DNA of 64,000 nucleotides. Origin: Subtercola frigoramans (GTDB lineage Bacteria; Actinomycetota; Actinomycetes; Actinomycetales; Microbacteriaceae). The stretch spans positions 1,984,001-2,048,000 of the forward strand of contig NZ_JAFBBU010000001.1 in NCBI RefSeq assembly GCF_016907385.1, in the 5' to 3' direction. A program made the translations under genes and the position numbers. Positions 1-7,322 of the stretch are shown here, piece after piece (the first letter of the stretch is position 1; each line of letters opens with the position of its first letter). Below the pieces are notes generated by a model. That model was given only the letters and a program-made list of their open reading frames with translations, ran no database searches and was not told the origin of the DNA.

Positions 1-7
1 AAGCCCT

Positions 8-418
8 ATGTCAGAAAAGCCCGTCGTACTCTTCGTCTGCATCCACAACGCAGGCCGCTCCCAGATGGCCGCCGGCTACATGCGTGCCCTGTCTGGCGGC
101 GCCGTCGAAGTGCGCTCTGGCGGCTCGGAGCCCGGTGACCAGATCAACCCGATCGCCGTGCAGGCCATGGCCGAAGAAGGCATCGACATCTCCGAGGCCG
201 TCCCGCAGTTGATGACGACCGAGCAGGTGCAGGATTCCGACGTCGTCATCACAATGGGCTGCGGCGACGTCTGCCCGATCTTCCCCGGCAAACGTTACGA
301 GGACTGGGAGCTGGTCGACCCCCGCGGCAAGAGCATCGACGACGTTCGCCCCATCCGCGACGACATCAAGGCCCGCATCACCGCGCTCCTCGCCGAGCTC
401 CTGCCCGCGACGGTCTGA
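8..418 (+). CDS. arsC: Arsenate reductase (low-molecular-weight phosphatase fold)
   Basis: Reduces arsenate to arsenite in the cytoplasm. The 136-residue protein is one LMW-phosphatase-like domain. The anion-binding loop is C11-x5-R17, the resolving cysteines are C85 and C89 in a CGDVC motif, and the general-acid Asp is D104-P105. A C-x3-C resolving pair is usual in actinobacterial ArsC. Whether it is recycled by thioredoxin or by mycothiol/mycoredoxin cannot be read from the sequence. It ends 5 nt before a second arsC, so the two are probably co-transcribed. Only 7 nt lie upstream, so the promoter and any preceding efflux-pump gene are outside the window. Confidence 0.95.
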   Translation: MSEKPVVLFVCIHNAGRSQMAAGYMRALSGGAVEVRSGGSEPGDQINPIAVQAMAEEGIDISEAVPQLMTTEQVQDSDVVITMGCGDVCPIFPGKRYEDWELVDPRGKSIDDVRPIRDDIKARITALLAELLPATV

Positions 419-423
419 CTCTT

Positions 424-1098
424 ATGGGCACGTTCGACGCCCAGAAGGCCCTTCCCGGGCTGGCGTACCCCGAAGAATACCTGCGCCGGCTTGCCAGCGA
501 CCTGTCGGAGAAGTTCGCCGGCATCTTCAACCCCGAAACCGTCGAACGGTACGTGCTCGAGTCGTACACGGCATTGCTTCGCACCTCAACGGTCAGGGCT
601 CACCTCGCGAGCAACACCATTCGTTTCGCGACCGATCGCCTCACCGCCCTGGCGCAGGCGAAGGGCGCGATCGAGAGCCTGGTGCCCGAAGTGCTGTTCG
701 TGTGCGAACAGAACGCCGGTCGCTCACAGATGGCCGCAGCGCTCACCCACGCTCTCTCGGGCGGTCGCGTGCATGTGAGGTCGGCCGGTTCGCTCCCGGC
801 GCACCAGTTGAACCCGACGGTGGTTGCGGCAATGGCCGAGCTCGGCCTCGACCTGAGCACCGAGTTTCCCAAACCGCTCACCGATGATGTCGTGCAGGCC
901 GCAGATATTGTCATCACCATGGGGTGCGGCGACGCCTGCCCGGTCTACCCCGGCACCCGCTACCGCGACTGGGAACTGGCAGACCCAGCCGAGCTTCCGA
1001 TCGAAGAGGTGCGCATCATCCGGGATCAGATCGTCGTCAATGTTGGCGAAGTTCTGGCAACTCTCGGTATCGATCCCTCTTGGCTCACGAGCGTCTGA
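424..1098 (+). CDS. arsC: Arsenate reductase with N-terminal helical domain
   Basis: A second arsenate reductase, 224 residues. Residues 1 to about 85 form a helical N-terminal domain of the kind described as a three-helix dimerisation domain in some actinobacterial ArsC proteins. The catalytic domain follows: C94-x5-R100, resolving C168 and C172 in CGDAC, and D187-P188. The ATG lies 5 nt after the upstream arsC stop, which implies an operon. The catalytic domain resembles the first ArsC closely around the motifs, so the pair probably arose by duplication or by recruiting two subclasses. The role of the extra domain (oligomerisation or reductant docking) is inference. Confidence 0.92.
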   Translation: MGTFDAQKALPGLAYPEEYLRRLASDLSEKFAGIFNPETVERYVLESYTALLRTSTVRAHLASNTIRFATDRLTALAQAKGAIESLVPEVLFVCEQNAGRSQMAAALTHALSGGRVHVRSAGSLPAHQLNPTVVAAMAELGLDLSTEFPKPLTDDVVQAADIVITMGCGDACPVYPGTRYRDWELADPAELPIEEVRIIRDQIVVNVGEVLATLGIDPSWLTSV

Positions 1099-1191
1099 CA
1101 CGAATACCGCCACGTCTCATCTGCCGAGTTCACGCCCGGGTGACCGACCTCCGGCCACGATCCCGGGATGAGCGGATCGGCGTGGGATCGA

Positions 1192-1944
1192 TCAGCCCAG
1201 CTGCCGGTCCAGTTCGGATTCGGCAACAGACGCGGTAACGCGCGTGGCGACGGGAAAGATCACCAGCAGCAGACCGATCGCCAGAGCGGAGCCGATGATC
1301 TGCGCACCCACGTACCCGGGCACCGATCCGGGTGCGATCCCGGCGAAGGTATCAGAAAACATTCGCGCTACCGTGACGGCAGGGTTCGCGAACGAGGTGG
1401 AACTGGTGAACCAGTAGGCCGCACCGATGTACGCACCGACCGCTGGTGCGGCGAGAGCACCACGCCCCGTGCGGGCAAGAGCGAAGATCAGCATGATGAG
1501 GCCGGCAGTCGCGACGACCTCACTGAGCAGATGCCCGCCAGTGGCCCGATCGGTGGTCGATATGCTCGTCGGAACGTCGAACATCGCATTCGCGAGTAAA
1601 GCACCGGCCACACCGCCCAGGCATTGCGCCACGACATATGCCCCGACGTCGGGCAGGCTGAGTCCGGTCTGAGCCCGTCGGCCGAGCATCCAGTCGGTGG
1701 CGGTGACGACCGGGTTGAAGTGCGCTCCCGACACCGAGCCGAACAAAAGGATCAGCACCGTCAGGCCGAGCGCGGTCGTGATGCTGTTCTCCAGCAACTG
1801 CAGCCCGACATCCGTCGGTGAGAGTCGCTGCGCCGCCACGCCAGATCCGACGACGACCGTGACAAGCAGGCCGGTACCGAGGAATTCGGCACACAGGCGT
1901 CTCCACAGCGGGGGCCGGGAAGTGACACTCACAGGCAGATCCAT
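1192..1944 (-). CDS. MIP/aquaglyceroporin-family channel, probable arsenite exporter
   Basis: A 250-residue membrane channel of the major intrinsic protein family. Both half-helix signatures are present: NPV at residues 77-79 and NPA at 187-189, with about six hydrophobic segments. Aquaglyceroporins in ars loci (AqpS type) let arsenite made by ArsC leave down its gradient, and the context supports that role here. I chose the ATG 5 nt after the stop of the upstream flavoprotein gene; a longer start would overlap that gene. The first NPA box reads NPV, so selectivity is uncertain. General solute facilitation is the alternative. Confidence 0.8.
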   Translation of the reverse strand: MDLPVSVTSRPPLWRRLCAEFLGTGLLVTVVVGSGVAAQRLSPTDVGLQLLENSITTALGLTVLILLFGSVSGAHFNPVVTATDWMLGRRAQTGLSLPDVGAYVVAQCLGGVAGALLANAMFDVPTSISTTDRATGGHLLSEVVATAGLIMLIFALARTGRGALAAPAVGAYIGAAYWFTSSTSFANPAVTVARMFSDTFAGIAPGSVPGYVGAQIIGSALAIGLLLVIFPVATRVTASVAESELDRQLG

Positions 1945-1949
1945 CGCCG

Positions 1950-3272
1950 TCAGACGCTGATCGGCGCGCGGCCGAGTTGGATGAACGTGGGAGCGGGTGC
2001 GCAGCACGCGCCGCCCTTCGCGCCTGTCGGGTCATCGAACAAGCCAGCACCACCGCACACTCCGGTGTCCGGCAGCACCAGCTCAACACCGGCTGCGGCT
2101 TCGTGGTCACCGGCAAGCTCTGCGACAACGCTACGCACCTGCTCGTATCCCGTCATCGCTAGGAACGTGGGCGCGCGACCGTAGGACTTAGTCCCGACAA
2201 GATAGAAATCCTTCTCGGGCTGTGCCAGGTCTCTCGCACCCGTCGCCTGCACCTACCCGCAACTGTGCAGGTTCGGGTCGACCTCGGCCGCGATCCTCAC
2301 CGGAGCCTGCAGGGTCGGGTCGAGCTCCAAACGAATCTCCGACAAGAACGACAAGTCCGGACGGAAACCTGTCAACACCACGACCTTCTCCGCGACCGGC
2401 AGGGCGCGACCATCCTCAGAGACGAGCACAGCACCGGCGCCATCAGTGCGGATCTGTTCGACTCGAAAGCCGGTGACGAGGTCTACGACACCGGTGTCGA
2501 CAAGCTGTTGGGCGCGTGTACCGAGTGCACCGCGAGCAGGCAGCTCATCGGCCAGGCCTCCGCCGAACGTGTTGCCGACCGTGCCACGACGAAGCGCCCA
2601 GGTCACCCTTGTGTTCGGGTGCTGCTTCACCACTCGCGACAGTTCGATTACCGCGGTGGCGGCGGAATGCCCGCTCCCGACGACGACTGTGTGCTTGCCG
2701 GCGTACTGTTCGGCATCGGCACAGTTCGGAATCCGGTACGACACGAAGTCCGCGGCCGCCCGCTCACCCAACGCTGGGAGCCCGTCAGCACCGGCCGGGT
2801 TGGGCTGCGCCCAGGTACCCGAAGCGTCGATCACGGCCCGAGCATCCACCCGCGTCTCTACACCTTCAGCGTCGACGACGTGCACCGTGAATGGTTGCTC
2901 GCCACGACCCGCGTCGACCAACCGGTCTCGACCGCGTCGGCCAACGCCCGTCACACGCGTGCCGTAGCGGATTCGGTCACCGAGCGCCGAAGCAAGCGGG
3001 GCGAGATACGAAGAAACCCACTTCGCACCGGTCGGGTAACCCTTCGTGGGTGCGACCCATCCCGTTGGAGCGAGCAATCGCGAGGCAGCAGCATCGACGA
3101 GTTCGGGCCACTCGGAGAACAGGCGTACGTGGCCCCACTCCGACACCGCAGCCGCCGGGCCGGCGCCAGCCTCGAACACCAACGGTTCAATGCCGTGTTC
3201 CAACAGGTGTGCGGCGGCCGCGAGGCCCTGAGGCCCCGCACCGATGACGACGATGGGCAGCAGCTCGGTCAC
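1950..3272 (-). pseudogene. arsO: ArsO-like FAD/NAD(P) flavoprotein with in-frame TAG
   Basis: Encodes a flavin-dependent oxidoreductase of the type found in actinobacterial ars operons (ArsO). The protein starts at a GTG with GAGGAG seven nt upstream. It has an FAD-binding GAGPQG at residues 11-16 and a second nucleotide-binding motif (VVGSGHSAA). After 339 codons an in-frame TAG at 2253-2255 interrupts the frame. The same frame then continues for 100 codons with typical C-terminal sequence (KSYGRAPTF, GYEQVRSV) and a Cys-Cys pair near the end. Nothing else is shifted. It is a recent nonsense mutation, a sequencing error or a read-through site. GTG follows the stop directly, so a separate C-terminal peptide could in principle be made. 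The ArsO name is by family resemblance and context. Confidence 0.75.
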
Positions 3273-3358
3273 AATAGACTCCTCATATCGACTAACTTCA
3301 ATACATAGAGGTTCGCCGATAGATCGACAAATGTCAATACGAGGTTTACCATGAGAAC
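3273..3358. promoter_or_regulatory. arsO/arsR divergent promoter with ArsR operator candidate
   Basis: This 86-nt divergent spacer is AT-rich relative to its surroundings. At 3323-3343 it carries a 21-nt block beginning ATCGA and ending ATGTCAATACGAG, which recurs with 18 of 21 matches upstream of arsD (6468-6488). The complementary strand of the block contains TTGACA. A shared sequence upstream of two arsenic-related units is best read as an ArsR operator overlapping promoter elements. This is inferred from conservation within the window; no footprint is known. Confidence 0.6.
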
Positions 3359-3706
3359 ATGGCCATCGCACTCCCACTGACCGAAGACACCGCGAACTGC
3401 TGCGCCACCGTGACCGGTGGCGTGCTCGACGTCGCACAGGCCGAGCGCATCGCCCACGTATTCAAAGCCCTCGGCGATCCGACACGCGTGCGTCTGCTCT
3501 CCCTCGTTGCCGCAGGGCCCGACGGGGAGGCCTGCATCTGTGACCTCACGGCGCCCGTCGGGCTGTCACAACCGACTGTGTCGCACCACATGAGCAAGCT
3601 TGTCGACGCCGGTCTCATCACGCGCGAACAGCGCGGAAGATGGGCGTACTTCCGGGTTGTACCTGAGGCACTCGAATCGAGCGCCCAGGCGCTACTGACG
3701 AAATGA
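3359..3706 (+). CDS. arsR: ArsR-family metalloregulatory repressor
   Basis: A 115-residue winged-helix repressor that leaves DNA when it binds arsenite or antimonite. The helix-turn-helix region spans about residues 57-85 (LSQPTVSHHMSKL). Candidate metalloid ligands are C14-C15 near the N-terminus and C59 and C61 in EACICDL. This mixes the N-terminal cysteine pair used by corynebacterial ArsR with the CxC helix motif of the E. coli type, so the true ligand set needs testing. It is divergent from arsO and overlaps arsN by 4 nt (ATGA). No clear Shine-Dalgarno is visible. Confidence 0.93.
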   Translation: MAIALPLTEDTANCCATVTGGVLDVAQAERIAHVFKALGDPTRVRLLSLVAAGPDGEACICDLTAPVGLSQPTVSHHMSKLVDAGLITREQRGRWAYFRVVPEALESSAQALLTK

Positions 3707-4221
3707 CTGCCATCCAGGTACGTGGCCTGGAAGAAGCAGACTGGCCCCACGTCCGACGGATCTATGCCGAAGGAATTGCCACCGGCCATGCGACCTTCGA
3801 ACCAGAACCGCCCACGTGGCACGCTTTCGATAATGGCAAACATTCCAAGCTCCGACTCGTCGCCGTTGACGACGGCACAGTAATCGGCTGGGCTGCAGCG
3901 TCGCCTGTATCGAGTCGGCCGGTATACGCCGGAGTCGTGGAACACTCGGTCTACATCGCCAATTCCGCCCGAGGCGGGGGAGTCGGCCACCTTCTCCTGG
4001 CAGCTCTCGTCAACGCCGCCGAACAGGCTGGCATCTGGACGATTCAGTCCAGCATCTTCCCGGAGAACACCGCCAGCCTGAGGCTTCACGAAAAACACGG
4101 ATTCCGGGTCGTCGGGCGCCGGGAACACATCGCCCTCATGGCCTACGGCCCCCTGGCCGGATCGTGGCGCGACACCATCCTCATCGAGCGCCGAAGCTCC
4201 CACGGTGGCGCTTCTGGCTAG
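3703..4221 (+). CDS. arsN: ArsN-type GNAT N-acetyltransferase
   Basis: A 172-residue GNAT acetyltransferase related to phosphinothricin acetyltransferases. The acetyl-CoA pyrophosphate loop is seen around residues 89-97 (ARGGGVGHL), followed by the ENTASLRLHEKHGF region typical of this family. In ars operons such proteins (ArsN1) acetylate arsinothricin, an arsenic analogue of phosphinothricin. Context suggests the same here, but phosphinothricin or another amine is possible. It overlaps arsR by four bases, so it should be co-regulated by arsenic. Confidence 0.8.
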   Translation: MTAIQVRGLEEADWPHVRRIYAEGIATGHATFEPEPPTWHAFDNGKHSKLRLVAVDDGTVIGWAAASPVSSRPVYAGVVEHSVYIANSARGGGVGHLLLAALVNAAEQAGIWTIQSSIFPENTASLRLHEKHGFRVVGRREHIALMAYGPLAGSWRDTILIERRSSHGGASG

Positions 4222-4222
4222 T

Positions 4223-5977
4223 TCACACGGGCTGAGGGGCCACAGCAGTCAGCGCAGCCAGCCGGTCGAGCCCGATCGGCTCTTCGGCGAGCAACGGGAT
4301 GATCGCCACCCGTTCGGTCAGACCACGAACCTTCTCAATCTGCTCGACTTCACTTCTGGCCCTCGCCTGAAGGAACGGCGTCCCGGGATGAGCAGCGGCG
4401 ATGGAGTTGTTGACGACCCAGCCCCACGGTTCGATGCCTGCCCTCTGCAGATCGTGCTGGAGTTCCTCTGCTTCGAGCACCGGTGTCGTCTCGGCGAGCG
4501 TGACCAGGATGACCTTCGTCAGCGCAGGGTCCTGCAGGTGCATCAACGGGGTGACGAACGGCATACTGTCACCGATCTGACGTGAGATTTCGCGGTGATA
4601 GGAGCCCGTCGCATCCAGAAGCAGCAGGGTGTGGCCTGTCGGCGCGGTGTCGACGACCACGAACTCCCGGCGTGCCTCGTGAACAGCCTGCGAGAACTGG
4701 CGAAAGACCGCAATCTCATCGGTGCAGGGGGAGAGAAGGTCTTCTGCGAGCGCTGCTCGCTCGTCGGAATCGAGGTTCTTTCCCTTCGTCGCCATGACGT
4801 GTTCGCGGTACTCACGGACGGCCTGTTCGGGGTCTATCCGCGATACGCGAAGTCCGGGGAGGCTGCCGTGCAGCGTTCCCGCGAGGTGCGCGGCGGGGTC
4901 GGTGGTCGTCAAGTGCACATTGTGGCCTCGCTCGGCCAGGGCCACGGCGATCGCAGCGGCGACCGTCGTCTTGCCTACACCGCCCTTGCCCATGCACAGC
5001 ACGAGTCCGTGGCCGGGCTGCTCGAGCTCATCGACAAATCGACCGAGCGGCTCGTCGGAGACCTCGACCGAACCATGGTCTGCGAGCGCGGCCGCATCGA
5101 CATCGAACAGCGTCGCGAGGGCGCTCACACCCATCATGTTCCCGGCCTTGAGGTCGAGCACGTCGAGGGGGAGTCCCGCGACCCCGAGTGGAATCGCAGC
5201 GATCGCAGCTGACTCGCGCTGTCGGACCGCGGTTGCGATCGGTTCTGTTCCCGCGATGTCCGGCAACACTCCGTTGATCACCAGATAGCCCCCGGCGATG
5301 CCGACACGACCGAGTTCGACTGCAGTGCGTTCGATCTCGACCAGAGACGAGGTCTGCGCCCGGGCGACGAGAATCAGGCGTGTTCGATGCGGGTCGGCGA
5401 GCGCGGCAACGGCTGCTGCATAGACGGCTTTGTGTTTCTCCAGCCCGGATAGCGGCCCGAGGCAGGAGGGGTCACCCTTGCCAGCATCAAGGAACTCGGT
5501 CCACGAACCTGGCAATTGCAGCAACCGGATCGTGTGCCCGGTGGGGGCCGTGTCGAACACGATGTGGTCGTATTCGAGCACCAGGCTCTCGTCGGTGAGC
5601 AACTCGGTGAACTCGTCGAACGAAGCAATCTCGGTCGTGCACGACCCGGAGAGGCCCTCAGCGATGTTCGCCCCTTCACTGTCGGGCAGCAGGCCACGAA
5701 CCGGTGCGATGATTCGCTCCCGATAGGCAGCAGCGGCATGTTCCGGGTCGATTTCGAGAGCCCATAGGCCGTCGACGCCGGCTATCGGGGTCACCGTGTT
5801 GCCAATGGTGAGACCGAAGACCTGCCCGATGTTCGAGGCCGGATCAGTGCTCACCAGCAGAACACGTCGGCCACGGCCAGCCAGTTCCACGGCCGTCGCA
5901 CAGGCGACCGAGGTCTTGCCGACTCCGCCCTTTCCTGTGAAGAACAGAAAACGCGGAGGGTTCTCGAGAAATTTCAT
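4223..5977 (-). CDS. arsA: Arsenite-stimulated ATPase ArsA
   Basis: A 584-residue two-domain ATPase that normally energises the arsenite pump ArsB (or Acr3). P-loops of the GKGGVGKT type lie at residues 15-22 and at about 330-337, each followed by a DTAPTGHT signal motif (142-149 and 443-450). Cysteines C113, C172 and C418 match the three metalloid-binding cysteines of E. coli ArsA (113, 172, 422), so allosteric arsenite binding should be intact. It lies 8 nt after arsD. No ArsB or Acr3 gene is in the window, so its membrane partner must be encoded elsewhere, possibly just left of position 1. Confidence 0.95.
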   Translation of the reverse strand: MKFLENPPRFLFFTGKGGVGKTSVACATAVELAGRGRRVLLVSTDPASNIGQVFGLTIGNTVTPIAGVDGLWALEIDPEHAAAAYRERIIAPVRGLLPDSEGANIAEGLSGSCTTEIASFDEFTELLTDESLVLEYDHIVFDTAPTGHTIRLLQLPGSWTEFLDAGKGDPSCLGPLSGLEKHKAVYAAAVAALADPHRTRLILVARAQTSSLVEIERTAVELGRVGIAGGYLVINGVLPDIAGTEPIATAVRQRESAAIAAIPLGVAGLPLDVLDLKAGNMMGVSALATLFDVDAAALADHGSVEVSDEPLGRFVDELEQPGHGLVLCMGKGGVGKTTVAAAIAVALAERGHNVHLTTTDPAAHLAGTLHGSLPGLRVSRIDPEQAVREYREHVMATKGKNLDSDERAALAEDLLSPCTDEIAVFRQFSQAVHEARREFVVVDTAPTGHTLLLLDATGSYHREISRQIGDSMPFVTPLMHLQDPALTKVILVTLAETTPVLEAEELQHDLQRAGIEPWGWVVNNSIAAAHPGTPFLQARARSEVEQIEKVRGLTERVAIIPLLAEEPIGLDRLAALTAVAPQPV

Positions 5978-5985
5978 GATTCAGT

Positions 5986-6381
5986 TCAGCAGCATCCGGA
6001 CGCGCCGCCGCAGCATCCAGTGGCCGACTTCTCTGCGAGTCCGAGCTGCGTGTGTGCCGGGTCTGGGACGGCACGGCTGGTGAGCCCGGAGAATGCGATG
6101 AGTTGTTCGCGCGACGGGTATGCGCCCGTCGCCACGGTCACACCATCGACGACGGTGAGAGTGAGGCCCCTCGACCCGACCACGTGTATGAATGCGCGGA
6201 CCGTCTCATCCGTGGTGAAGGAGAGAGGGTCGCTGGCCAGATTGTGGCGCTCGATGTCGGCGCCCAGCTCCTGCAGGCTGCGCACCGTCGCGGTGATGTC
6301 GACCAGGCTCTGGTCCACGTCGACCCCGCAGACGCCGGTGTCGCAACACAGCGCCGATTCATAGATGCGGATTTCAGTCAT
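5986..6381 (-). CDS. arsD: Arsenic metallochaperone ArsD
   Basis: A 131-residue metallochaperone that hands arsenite to ArsA. The essential cysteines C12, C13 and C18 are present, as are two C-terminal vicinal pairs, C123-C124 and the last two residues C130-C131, as in E. coli ArsD. The start ATG has AAGGAG six nt upstream. It is the first gene of a two-gene arsDA operon transcribed away from the toxin-antitoxin locus. The upstream region carries an operator-like block shared with arsR. Confidence 0.95.
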   Translation of the reverse strand: MTEIRIYESALCCDTGVCGVDVDQSLVDITATVRSLQELGADIERHNLASDPLSFTTDETVRAFIHVVGSRGLTLTVVDGVTVATGAYPSREQLIAFSGLTSRAVPDPAHTQLGLAEKSATGCCGGASGCC

Positions 6382-6426
6382 GCGATCTCTCCTTCAGTGA
6401 GCGGTTGTGCGCTTGTAACGAGGCTC

Positions 6427-6488
6427 GTTGTATCGACAGAATTCGATATGTCAATCTTGGCTCCAATATCGATGGATGTCAATACGAG
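6427..6488 (-). promoter_or_regulatory. arsDA promoter and operator candidate
   Basis: On the minus strand TTGACA (6449-6454) and TACAAC (6427-6432) are separated by 16 nt and make a plausible -35/-10 pair upstream of arsD. A second block (6468-6488) repeats the arsR-region sequence ending ATGTCAATACGAG. An ATCGA-N6-TCGAT inverted repeat at 6432-6447 lies between the promoter boxes. The combination fits ArsR repression; direct binding is inference. Confidence 0.6.
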
Positions 6489-6515
6489 TGCCTTGGGGGT
6501 CATTAGGAACGTTCG

Positions 6516-6536
6516 ATTTCACTCATGGTGTGAAAT
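6516..6536. promoter_or_regulatory. Perfect inverted repeat upstream of antitoxin gene
   Basis: ATTTCAC and GTGAAAT form a perfect 7-bp inverted repeat separated by 7 nt, giving a 14-bp centre-to-centre spacing that suits an HTH dimer. It begins 69 nt before the start of the HTH gene at 6585. Antitoxins usually repress their own operon, so this is the best candidate autoregulatory site. It differs from the arsenic operators next to it. Confidence 0.5.
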
Positions 6537-6584
6537 GGGACGGGATGCTTTGTTTATGAATCACGACCTGATATCGTCGCTTAT

Positions 6585-7319
6585 ATGGAGCATTTTGTAG
6601 CGGGCATCATCCATCAATCCGGACTGACCTCCGTAGGTCTTGCTGCGAGATCAGGGGTGTCACGCTCGACTCAATTCCGCATCGACAGCGGAACCACAGA
6701 TCCCGGCGTAGGAACACTCCGGGAGCTGGCCATCGCCGCGGGCCTCGACATCGAAGTGACGCTCCGCCCGCTCTCCGATCCCGATGCCGGCAGGGCGGCC
6801 AGAGTGCTGCTCGACGCACGGTTCGGCACAGCCGTCGACAAGGGCATCGATCAGTGGATGACCCGACTCCAGAGATTCGCCGGTGACGACCCTGTGACGA
6901 TCGTGCGCGTCGCAGGCGAGAGCTCGAGGCTGCTTCATCGAGATGGCGCCATCTACCTCGCTGGCGAGGCGGACGACCTGAAGCTCGCAGCAGCAGGGGC
7001 GAATTCAGGCAGCGAGTGGATTCTCTCCGGCCGCGGCGCTCTTGAGCGGATCGGTGGCGATCGAGAACGGCTCAGCACCACGAGCCGGGTGATCTACACG
7101 GCTGACGTGCATCGGATCATCCGCTCGCTCAGTCACATGACGACTTCTCGACCAGAGAGCGCGACGGTCATCGTTGTGCCCTACTCGGCGGATCTGGCCG
7201 TCGACCCACTCATGGACGGGCCAGTCACTTATGTTGCGCCGATCCAGGCTCTCATCGATGCATTCGGCATGGGCAGAGATGCCGCGCTCGTTGCAGAAGA
7301 GATTGCCAGGGGGTGGTGA
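6585..7319 (+). CDS. HTH regulator, putative antitoxin of Fic pair
   Basis: A 244-residue protein with an XRE-like helix-turn-helix at residues 15-60 (VGLAARSGVSRSTQF, then TLRELAIAAGLDIEV). The C-terminal part (about 105-244) has no motif I can name with confidence. Its last 40 residues (APIQALIDAFGMGRDA, ending EEIARGW) recall AbiEi-type antitoxins. It ends 3 nt before the Fic gene, so the two are almost certainly one operon with the antitoxin first. No Shine-Dalgarno is seen at the ATG. Its role as antitoxin and self-repressor is inferred from gene order and from the inverted repeat upstream. Confidence 0.65.
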   Translation: MEHFVAGIIHQSGLTSVGLAARSGVSRSTQFRIDSGTTDPGVGTLRELAIAAGLDIEVTLRPLSDPDAGRAARVLLDARFGTAVDKGIDQWMTRLQRFAGDDPVTIVRVAGESSRLLHRDGAIYLAGEADDLKLAAAGANSGSEWILSGRGALERIGGDRERLSTTSRVIYTADVHRIIRSLSHMTTSRPESATVIVVPYSADLAVDPLMDGPVTYVAPIQALIDAFGMGRDAALVAEEIARGW

Positions 7320-7322
7320 GCG

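Noticed and set aside
1159..1169. ATCCCGGGAT palindrome after the second arsC as a terminator
   Set aside because: Ten bases with no loop cannot form a useful hairpin, and there is no T-tract.
2253..2255. TAG in arsO as a pyrrolysine or programmed recoding site
   Set aside because: No pyl genes, downstream stimulatory structure or family precedent is visible. Nonsense mutation or sequence error is simpler.
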